From: Candidatus Omnitrophota bacterium
GTDB taxonomy: Bacteria; Omnitrophota; Gorgyraeia; Aquiviventales; Aquiviventaceae
Direction: 5' to 3'
Assembly: GCA_020057015.1 (NCBI GenBank)
Contig: JAGVGS010000176.1
Span: forward strand, 1-7,378
DNA length: 7,378 bases
The first letter of the stretch is position 1. The number at the start of each line of letters is the position of its first letter. Below the pieces are notes generated by a model. It was not told the origin of the DNA and searched no databases. It saw only the letters and a program-made list of their open reading frames with translations. The position numbers were made by a program, and so were the translations under genes. Shown here piece by piece: positions 1-5,585 of the stretch.

Positions 1-81
1 CACGCCTGCGCCCTGGCCCTGCGCGAGGCCGGGGCCGCACGCGTGGTCGTGCTCACCGCCGCCCGCACCCTCCGGCCATGA
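1..81 (+). CDS. ComF-family phosphoribosyltransferase, C-terminal end only (5' part outside window)
   Basis: Frame 1 is open from the window edge to a TGA at 79-81 and encodes 26 residues. It begins HACALALREAGAARVVVLTA and ends with ARTLRP. The pattern of a Cys-Ala pair, a short amphipathic helix, then GA-x-x-V-x-VLT-x-AR matches the usual C-terminus of ComF/GntX-type phosphoribosyltransferase-fold proteins, which are linked to DNA uptake or of unknown role. The catalytic PRPP-binding loop and the zinc-finger region would lie upstream and are not visible, so neither activity nor competence function can be judged. The stop overlaps the lptF start as ATGA, so the two genes are probably co-transcribed and translationally coupled. 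Family identity rests on this short tail only. Confidence 0.6.
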   Translation, partial: HACALALREAGAARVVVLTAARTLRP

Positions 82-1169
82 GAACCCTGCGCCTCTACAT
101 CCTGCGCGAACATGCCGCGCCATTTTTCGTGACGCTCGGCGGCCTCACCGCCGCGCTGCTGGTGGGCAATATCATCAAGTTCGCAGAGCTGGTCATCGCC
201 AAGGGCGTCAATCTCTTCGACATCCTGCGCCTGATCATCTATCTCATCCCGTACATGCTGAGCTTCACCGTCCCCATGGCCTGCTTGGTGGCCATGGTGC
301 TGGCCTTTGGCCGCTTGAGCACCGACTATGAGTTGATCGCGATGCGCGCCTCCGGGGTCGCCCCCTGGCGCCTGGTCATGCCCATGATCGCGGTCAGCCT
401 GGTCCTCAGCAGCCTCTTGCTCGTGATCAATGACCGCGTGGTGCCGCAATCCCGCCTCGCGTTTCGCCAGCAGATGAAGGCCATCGGCATGAAAAAGCCG
501 GCAGCCTACCTCGAAGCCGGCACGTTCATCAAGGAGTTTGAGCCCTACACGCTCTATGTCTATCAGGTGGAGGGCCAGCGGCTGGCCAACGTGCGAGTCT
601 ACGAGCCGCAAGAGAACGGCCCCACCCGCACGATCATCGCCGAGCGCGGCGAGTTTGAGCAGTTGCGCAGCCACCGCGGGGTGCAGCTGAAGCTTTATGA
701 CGGCACGGTGGATGAGTGGGACCCCACCCGGCCAGGCTCGTTCTATAAGGTCACCTTCAGCACGTACGCGATGACGCTGCGGGCCGATCGGCCGGACCCT
801 TCGACCATCAACAAGAAGCTCAAGGAGATGACGTTCAAGGAGCTGCGAGCCCACGCGCTTAAGTTGCAGACGCAAGACATCGACACGACGCCGATTGCCC
901 TGGAGTTTCACCGCAAGATCGCCTCCTCGTTCGCCGCCGCGGTCTTCGTGCTCTTTGGCCTTGCCCTCGGCCTGCGCCTGCACCACCATGAGCGGCTCGT
1001 GATCTACGTGTGGGTGCTGGGGATTTTCATCAGCTACTATTGCTTCACGATCGGCATGAACGCGGCCAGCCTGAAAGGGTGGCTCTCGCCGTGGCTGGCG
1101 ATGTGGATGCCCAATCTCGTGGGTGCGGTCATCGGCGGCGCGCTGGTGGCCCGCGCCGTGCGCCGCTAA
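78..1169 (+). CDS. lptF: LPS export permease of the LptF/LptG (YjgP/YjgQ) family, first copy
   Basis: This is probably one of the two inner-membrane permease subunits of the LptB2FG ABC transporter. That complex extracts lipopolysaccharide from the inner membrane and hands it to the periplasmic LptC/LptA bridge. The 363-residue length matches the family (about 360). Hydrophobic segments fall near residues 13-35, 50-76 and 98-118, then a hydrophilic stretch of about 150 residues (the periplasmic beta-jellyroll), then segments near 280-299, 306-327 and 335-358. This is the standard 3+3 topology. The motif YELIAMRASGVAPWRL (residues 84-99) is the conserved cytoplasmic coupling loop before TM3, which contacts the LptB ATPase. 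The ATG overlaps the comF stop by four bases and has no visible Shine-Dalgarno, suggesting coupling. LptF rather than LptG is chosen from gene order and the ELIAMRASG form; the two are paralogues and the split is less certain than the family. Confidence 0.88.
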   Translation: MRTLRLYILREHAAPFFVTLGGLTAALLVGNIIKFAELVIAKGVNLFDILRLIIYLIPYMLSFTVPMACLVAMVLAFGRLSTDYELIAMRASGVAPWRLVMPMIAVSLVLSSLLLVINDRVVPQSRLAFRQQMKAIGMKKPAAYLEAGTFIKEFEPYTLYVYQVEGQRLANVRVYEPQENGPTRTIIAERGEFEQLRSHRGVQLKLYDGTVDEWDPTRPGSFYKVTFSTYAMTLRADRPDPSTINKKLKEMTFKELRAHALKLQTQDIDTTPIALEFHRKIASSFAAAVFVLFGLALGLRLHHHERLVIYVWVLGIFISYYCFTIGMNAASLKGWLSPWLAMWMPNLVGAVIGGALVARAVRR

Positions 1170-1178
1170 AGCGCCTCC

Positions 1179-2264
1179 ATGCGCCTGCTCGACCGCTACA
1201 TCGCCCGGCAGCTGCTGCCGGTGTGGGTCTGGTGCCTCACCGTGTTCGTCTCCCTCAGCTGCCTCATCGACCTCTTCGAGCATCTCGATGAGATCCTGCG
1301 CTACCACATCACGGCCCAGACGGTGCTGCGCTACTATGTGAGTTTTGCCCCACTGGTGATCGTGCGCGCTTCGCCTTTAGCGCTGCTGCTGGGCGGCTCC
1401 TTCATCGCCATGCGCCTCTCGCGCTATCATGAGCTGCTCGCGATGAGTGCCAGCGGCACCAGCCTGCTGCGGGCCAGCCTGCCGTTTGTCTTCGTGGGCT
1501 GGCTGGTGAGCCTGATGATTTTCGTGGTGGGTGACGCGGTGCTGCCCGGGTCCCTGGCGACCTATGAGCAGCTGCGCCAAGAGGCTTTCCGCAGCAAGCA
1601 GGAAGAAGACCGCATCGAAAACGTGGCGATCATGGATGCCTCCAACCGGCTCTATCACGCGCGGCTGCTCGATCTTAAGACCAATGAGCTGCGGGATTTG
1701 ACGGTCCTGGAGCATGATTGGCACAATACGCCGACCCGCAGCCTCTATGCGCACCAGGCCCTCTGGACCGCGCACGGCTGGCTGCTGGTCCACGGCACCA
1801 TCTATGAAGTCGGCCCCCGAGGCGCGCTGCGCGGCGAGCCGGAGCCCTTCACCGAGCGGCTCATGCGCTTTCCGGTCACCCCGGAGAGCTTCCGGCGGCC
1901 GGACACGAAGCCTGAGATGATGCGCTACGCCAAGCTGCGACTATTGGTCACGCGCCTGAAACGGATCAAGATCAACAACTTGCGGCGCTATCAGACCGAG
2001 CTGGCCGCCAAGTTGACGCTGCCGCTCATGAACCTGATTGTATGCCTCATCGCCTTCGCCGGCTCCACCCAGCAACAGCTGCGCGGTCACCTGAAGGGAT
2101 TAGGGACGAGCCTCGGCTGGGGAATGGCGTACTACGTGCTGGCCGCGGCCGGACAAGGCCTGGCCAAGGAAGGATTCCTGCGGCTGCCGGTGTGGTGGTG
2201 GGTGTGGTTGCCGCACGCCGTGGCGGTGTGGTGGTGTATCCGCACGCTGCGCAAGGCAGCTTAG
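1179..2264 (+). CDS. lptG: LPS export permease of the LptF/LptG (YjgP/YjgQ) family, second copy
   Basis: This is the partner permease subunit for the LptB2FG lipopolysaccharide exporter, 361 residues long. It begins MRLLDRYIARQLL, a typical family start (R-x-LDRYI), and has the coupling-loop motif YHELLAMSASGTSLLR at residues 83-98. Hydrophobic segments lie near 13-34, 52-77, 99-120, 278-297, 307-326 and 336-356, with a soluble periplasmic jellyroll between about 121 and 270. YQTELAAKLTLPLMNLIVC (271-289) corresponds to the conserved YHxK-x-x-x-PL start of TM4. It starts 9 bases after lptF stops, with no convincing Shine-Dalgarno, so translation probably depends on lptF. The last membrane segment is unusually rich in tryptophan (W339-341, W343, W351-352). 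The ATPase LptB, LptC and LptA are not in the window. The LptG rather than LptF label comes from position. Confidence 0.88.
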   Translation: MRLLDRYIARQLLPVWVWCLTVFVSLSCLIDLFEHLDEILRYHITAQTVLRYYVSFAPLVIVRASPLALLLGGSFIAMRLSRYHELLAMSASGTSLLRASLPFVFVGWLVSLMIFVVGDAVLPGSLATYEQLRQEAFRSKQEEDRIENVAIMDASNRLYHARLLDLKTNELRDLTVLEHDWHNTPTRSLYAHQALWTAHGWLLVHGTIYEVGPRGALRGEPEPFTERLMRFPVTPESFRRPDTKPEMMRYAKLRLLVTRLKRIKINNLRRYQTELAAKLTLPLMNLIVCLIAFAGSTQQQLRGHLKGLGTSLGWGMAYYVLAAAGQGLAKEGFLRLPVWWWVWLPHAVAVWWCIRTLRKAA

Positions 2265-2289
2265 TCCCTCTTGGGCGAGTCGGCCCTGC

Positions 2290-2350
2290 GTAAAACCGCT
2301 GGGCTCAAACACCTCGCCTGCGGGCTCGGAACTCGCCCAGCGGCTTTTAC
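2290..2350. terminator. Putative bidirectional intrinsic terminator between convergent lptG and ahcY
   Basis: This hairpin sits in the 112-base gap (2265-2376) between the two convergent stop codons. Arm 2290-2304 (GTAAAACCGCTGGGC) pairs with 2335-2350 (GCCCAGCGGCTTTTAC) over 15 base pairs, with one bulged C at 2344. The loop is 30 bases. Each strand carries a TTTT run at the 3' side of the stem (2345-2348 on +, 2295-2292 on -), so the same element could end transcription from either side. The long loop and the short U-tract, which is part of the stem, make it less canonical than a textbook terminator. The rest of the gap holds no gene that I can see. Confidence 0.65.
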
Positions 2351-2376
2351 TCCGGGCCGCCGCGCCTAAGTCCGAG

Positions 2377-3639
2377 CTACGTGCCGACTTCCCAGCTCGA
2401 GAGGTACTTTTCCTGCGCCGGGGTCAGGCGGTCGAGACCCACCCCGAGCGCCTTGAGTTTCAGGCGCGCGATCTCCTGATCGATCTCCTTGGGCACCGGG
2501 TACACGTGCGGTTCCAAGTGCTTGGCGTGCTTCACCAGATACTCGCTGGCGAGCGCTTGATTGGCGAAAGACATATCCATGACGCCCGGCGGGTGCCCTT
2601 CTGCGCATGCCAGGTTGACCAGCCGTCCCTCCCCCAGCACGTTGATGCGACGGCCGTTCTTGAGGACGTACTGATCGATGCCCTGGCGCATTACCCGGTG
2701 GGAGTGGGCTAATTGCTTCAGCGCCGCCAGGTCGATCTCCACGTCGAAGTGGCCGGAGTTGGCAATCACCGCCCCGTCCTTCAGGCGCGCGAAGTGCTCG
2801 GCCCGCAAGACGGCCGAGCAGCCGGTGACCGTGACGAAGAAATCGCCCTGCGGGGCAGCCTCCTTCATGCTCATCACTTCAAAGCCGTCCATCACCGCCT
2901 CGAGCCCCTTGATCGGATCAATCTCCGTCACCACCACGCGCGCCCCCTGGCCCCGCGCGCGCTGGGCGAGCCCCTTGCCGCACCAGCCATACCCGGCAAT
3001 CACAAACACCGAGCCGGCGATCAGCTGGTTCGTAGCGCGCAGGATGCCGTCGATCGTCGACTGCCCGGTGCCGTAGCGGTTGTCGAAGAGGTGCTTGGTG
3101 TCGGCGTCATTCACCGCCATCACCGGGTAGCGCAGCTTACGCTGCGCATCCAGGCTCTTCAAGCGGATGACCCCGGTCGTGGTCTCCTCGGTGCCGCCGA
3201 TGACGGCCTTGCCAAAGCGCGCCGGCTCCTTGTGGATGGTGGAGACCAGATCCGCGCCATCGTCCATCGTCAGGTGCGGGGCCGTGCCCAGCGCCGTATG
3301 GATGTGGCTGTAATAGGTCTTGGTGTCCTCGCCGCGGATCGCGTAGACGCTGATCCCGTAGTCCTTCACCAAGCTCGCGGCCACGTCATCCTGCGTCGAG
3401 AGCGGGTTGGACGCGCACAAGGCGATCTGCGCCCCGCCGGCTTTGAGGGCCAGCATCAGGTGGGCGGTCTCGGTCGTGACGTGCAGGCAGCACGCCAGCC
3501 GTACCCCCTTGAGCGGCTTCTGCTTGGCCGCCTCGCGGCGGATCTGCCCCAACACCGGCATCTGCCGCTCGGCCCACTCGATCTTTGACCGTCCTGCCCC
3601 CGCCAGCGCGAGGTTCTTGATATGTGCCCGTGCAGCCAC
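2377..3639 (-). CDS. ahcY: Adenosylhomocysteinase (S-adenosyl-L-homocysteine hydrolase)
   Basis: This cytoplasmic NAD-dependent enzyme reversibly splits S-adenosylhomocysteine into adenosine and homocysteine, relieving product inhibition of methyltransferases. With a GTG start at 3637-3639 the protein has 420 residues. An in-frame GTG at 3661-3663 would add 8 residues, but an AGGAGGG lies inside that extension, 6 bases before the chosen GTG. Visible motifs are HVTTETAH (53-60), STQDD (81-85), DDGADL (126-131), EETTTGV (151-157), NDADTKHLFDNRYG (177-190, with the Lys182/Asp186 pair of the active site), the NAD-binding GYGWCGKG (216-223), TEIDP (238-242) and NSGHFDVEID (294-303). All key residues seem present. 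The protein ends SWEVGT and lacks the C-terminal Lys/Tyr tail that reaches into the neighbouring subunit's NAD site in eukaryotic and many bacterial enzymes. That resembles the short archaeal/Thermotoga-type form. It lies 27 bases downstream of metK, the preceding enzyme of the cycle. Confidence 0.96.
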   Translation of the reverse strand: MAARAHIKNLALAGAGRSKIEWAERQMPVLGQIRREAAKQKPLKGVRLACCLHVTTETAHLMLALKAGGAQIALCASNPLSTQDDVAASLVKDYGISVYAIRGEDTKTYYSHIHTALGTAPHLTMDDGADLVSTIHKEPARFGKAVIGGTEETTTGVIRLKSLDAQRKLRYPVMAVNDADTKHLFDNRYGTGQSTIDGILRATNQLIAGSVFVIAGYGWCGKGLAQRARGQGARVVVTEIDPIKGLEAVMDGFEVMSMKEAAPQGDFFVTVTGCSAVLRAEHFARLKDGAVIANSGHFDVEIDLAALKQLAHSHRVMRQGIDQYVLKNGRRINVLGEGRLVNLACAEGHPPGVMDMSFANQALASEYLVKHAKHLEPHVYPVPKEIDQEIARLKLKALGVGLDRLTPAQEKYLSSWEVGT

Positions 3640-3645
3640 GATACG

Positions 3646-3652
3646 CCCTCCT
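3646..3652 (-). promoter_or_regulatory. Shine-Dalgarno AGGAGGG that sets the ahcY start
   Basis: On the minus strand AGGAGGG is followed by a 6-base spacer (CGTATC) and then GTG. This strong ribosome binding site favours the GTG at 3637-3639 over the in-frame GTG at 3661-3663, which has no purine-rich sequence before it. Confidence 0.85.
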
Positions 3653-3666
3653 GTTCGGCTCACTGA

Positions 3667-4815
3667 TTACGAATGTCGGCGCGAGGCTTTCTTGATCTCG
3701 CCTACGCGGTCGAGCTCTTCCCAGCTGAACCCCTCGCCCTCGCGCCCGAAGTGCCCGTAGGCCGCGGTCTTGAAATACAGCGGCCGGCGCAATTTCAGCG
3801 TCCGGATAATGCCCAGTGGGGTCAGGTCAAAGACCTCCCGCACGATTTTGATCAGCCCCTGCTCGGTCAGCTTCCCTGTGCCGTGGGTGTTGATCATGAT
3901 GGAAACCGGCTCGGCCACGCCGATGGCGTAGGCCAGCTGGATCTCGCACTTCTCGGCCAGCCCTGAGGCCACGAGGTTTTTCGCCACGTAGCGGGCCATG
4001 TACGCGGCGGAGCGATCCACTTTGGTCGGGTCCTTGCCTGAGAAGGCCCCACCCCCGTGGCCGATTACTCCCCCGTACGTGTCCATGATGATCTTGCGGC
4101 CTGTGAGGCCCGTGTCCCCCATGGGGCCGCCCACTTCAAAGCGGCCGGTCGGGTTCACGAAAATCTTGGTCTGCTTATCGAGCCAATGCTTCGGGATAAT
4201 CGGCCCGATCACGAACTCGCGCATGTCGCTGCGGATCTTCGAGAGCGGCACCCCGCTGCGGTGGTGCGCGCTAACCACGATCGCCTCGAGCCGCGCGATG
4301 TGGCCCTCGTGATATTCCACCGTCACCTGCGTCTTGCCATCCGGCCGCAGGTAGTCCACGAGGCGCTGCTTGCGGACTTCCGCGAGGCGCTGGGCGAGGC
4401 GATGGGCCAGCATGATCGGCAGCGGCATCAGTTCAGGCGTTTCGCGCGTGGCAAAGCCGAACATCATCCCCTGATCGCCTGCGCCGCCCTTGTCCACCCC
4501 CATGGCGATATCCGGCGACTGCGCCTGAATGGCCGTCGCGACCCCGCACGTCTTGTACGCAAAGCCTTGCTCCGGCTCGACATAGCCGATGCGGTGCAGC
4601 GTCTCGCGCACGATCTGCGGGATCTCCACGTACGACGAGGTCGTGATCTCGCCGGCCACGAAGCACAGCCCGGTCGTGACGAGCGCTTCGCACGCCACGC
4701 GGCCGTTGGGGTCCTGAGCCAAGATCGCATCCAGCACCGCGTCCGAAATTTGGTCGGCGATCTTATCCGGGTGCCCTTCGGTCACCGACTCGGAGGTGTA
4801 AAAATGCTTCTGCAT
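3667..4815 (-). CDS. metK: S-adenosylmethionine synthetase (methionine adenosyltransferase)
   Basis: This cytoplasmic enzyme makes S-adenosylmethionine from ATP and methionine, releasing phosphate and pyrophosphate. The chosen ATG gives 382 residues, close to the usual 380-400. It begins MQKHFYTSESVTEGHPDKIA, where the N-terminal TSESVTEGHPDK motif contains the ATP-binding His15 and Asp17. Other signatures are GAGDQGMMFGFA (111-122), NPTGRFEVGGPMGDTGLTGR (221-240) and GGGAFSGKDPTKVDRSAAYM (254-273, with Lys261). The C-terminal AAYGHFGR (351-358) is also conserved. The segment before GAGDQG is GVDKG, five residues shorter than in E. coli, so the flexible lid over the active site is short. An in-frame opening extends upstream to 5043, but it only reads antisense-free shadow sequence inside the preceding gene; homology and the strong AAGGAGG fix the start here. 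The gene starts 14 bases after the nucleotidyltransferase stop and is followed by ahcY. Confidence 0.97.
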   Translation of the reverse strand: MQKHFYTSESVTEGHPDKIADQISDAVLDAILAQDPNGRVACEALVTTGLCFVAGEITTSSYVEIPQIVRETLHRIGYVEPEQGFAYKTCGVATAIQAQSPDIAMGVDKGGAGDQGMMFGFATRETPELMPLPIMLAHRLAQRLAEVRKQRLVDYLRPDGKTQVTVEYHEGHIARLEAIVVSAHHRSGVPLSKIRSDMREFVIGPIIPKHWLDKQTKIFVNPTGRFEVGGPMGDTGLTGRKIIMDTYGGVIGHGGGAFSGKDPTKVDRSAAYMARYVAKNLVASGLAEKCEIQLAYAIGVAEPVSIMINTHGTGKLTEQGLIKIVREVFDLTPLGIIRTLKLRRPLYFKTAAYGHFGREGEGFSWEELDRVGEIKKASRRHS

Positions 4816-4824
4816 GGCCTGAGG

Positions 4825-4831
4825 CCTCCTT
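4825..4831 (-). promoter_or_regulatory. Shine-Dalgarno AAGGAGG of metK, overlapping the stop codon of the preceding gene
   Basis: The minus strand reads TAAGGAGG, then a 9-base spacer, then the metK ATG. The TAA (4830-4832) is the stop of the nucleotidyltransferase gene, so its last two bases are part of the metK ribosome binding site. A ribosome ending the upstream gene therefore stops directly over this site, which could promote reinitiation. Confidence 0.85.
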
Positions 4832-5582
4832 AATGCCGCGCGTGGCGCGGCCACTCGCGCTGCACTGTTTGATACGAGTCCAGGGCGCCGATGTCGTACC
4901 ACGCCCCCGGCATCATCTCCCCATAGACGGCATCCTGCTCCACCAGCCACTTGATGAAATAGCCCGGCGCATCGGGATTGCCGCCGCCGGCCAAGAACGC
5001 CGAGATCTTGCCGTGCATGGCCGCCGGAAAATAATAAACGCACAGCGCCACCTCCCTGGAGGGCGGCTGCGGCGACTTCTCCACGAAGGCCGTGATCCGG
5101 CCGCTGGCCTCCCGGGTCACGACGCCGAACTGGGTGGCCGACGCCTTGGAGGACGCTGGCCAGAGACCGACCGTGGCATGGGGCGCGTGGCGCTGGGCCC
5201 TGGACACGAAATCCGCCAACGACCAGGCGAAGAGGTTATCGGTGCCCAGGACCAGCAGGTCATCGCCCGGCTGCCCCTGGGCGCGCGCCAGCTCCAGGTC
5301 CCGGATGGCCCCCAGGCGCGTCTCCACGGTAGTCGTCCCGTCATCCATGATCACGATCGGCGCCTTGCGCGCCTGCTGCCAGGCGTGGAACTGATCGGCA
5401 AAGCGGGCGTTCGTCACCAGCACGGTCGTCCGCACGCCGGGAACCTCGGGCAGCGTCTGAATCACGCCATCGAGGATCACCTGCGAGCCTTGCAGCGGCA
5501 GCAGCGCTTTGGGCCGATCGGTCGTCAGCGGGTACAAGCGCGTGGCATAGCCGGCCGCCAAGAGCACCACCGTGAGACCCAT
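4830..5582 (-). CDS. Sugar-phosphate nucleotidyltransferase (NTP_transferase family; substrate unknown)
   Basis: This is a 250-residue GT-A-fold nucleotidyltransferase, of the kind that joins a sugar-1-phosphate to an NTP to give an NDP-sugar and pyrophosphate. The N-terminal signature LLAAGYATRLYPLTTDRPKA (7-26), followed by LLP, is the nucleotide-binding loop G-x-x-TR plus the PK-x-LLP lysine. GTDN (113-116) supplies the likely metal-binding Asp115. FGVVTREASGRITAFVEKS (152-170) is the usual substrate-contact beta-strand region with EK. WYDIGALDSY (228-237) is the second conserved Asp motif. It resembles glucose-1-phosphate thymidylyltransferase (RmlA-like) catalytic domains, but stops without a left-handed beta-helix or other C-terminal domain. 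The base and sugar cannot be read from sequence. Its ATG lies 3 bases after the ptsI stop with only a weak purine stretch (GGAATAGG) before it, suggesting coupling. Its role beside metK and ptsI is unclear; cell-surface or LPS sugar supply is a guess. Confidence 0.85.
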   Translation of the reverse strand: MGLTVVLLAAGYATRLYPLTTDRPKALLPLQGSQVILDGVIQTLPEVPGVRTTVLVTNARFADQFHAWQQARKAPIVIMDDGTTTVETRLGAIRDLELARAQGQPGDDLLVLGTDNLFAWSLADFVSRAQRHAPHATVGLWPASSKASATQFGVVTREASGRITAFVEKSPQPPSREVALCVYYFPAAMHGKISAFLAGGGNPDAPGYFIKWLVEQDAVYGEMMPGAWYDIGALDSYQTVQREWPRHARH

Positions 5583-5585
5583 CGC

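Noticed and set aside
1377..1793. 138-codon minus-strand frame inside lptG
   Set aside because: It is antisense to a membrane protein gene with clear family motifs. The translation is Gln/Arg/His-rich, with no motif or start signal.
2713..3588. 291-codon open frame on the + strand opposite ahcY
   Set aside because: It lies wholly antisense to a well-recognised ahcY. Its translation is rich in Arg, His, Ala and Gly with no recognisable motif, as expected of a high-GC shadow frame.
4816..4829. Possible SAM or SAH riboswitch before metK or ahcY
   Set aside because: The gaps upstream of metK (14 bases) and ahcY (27 bases) are far too short for any known SAM or SAH riboswitch. If one exists it would lie before the operon's first gene, outside the window.
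4057..4833. 258-codon open frame on the + strand opposite metK
   Set aside because: It is antisense to a fully conserved metK, Arg/His/Leu-rich and without known motifs or a clear ribosome binding site. It is a shadow frame.
4816..5043. 76-codon N-terminal extension of metK
   Set aside because: The extension overlaps the nucleotidyltransferase gene in another frame and has no MetK homology. The conserved N-terminus begins at MQKHFYTSES, preceded by a strong AAGGAGG.
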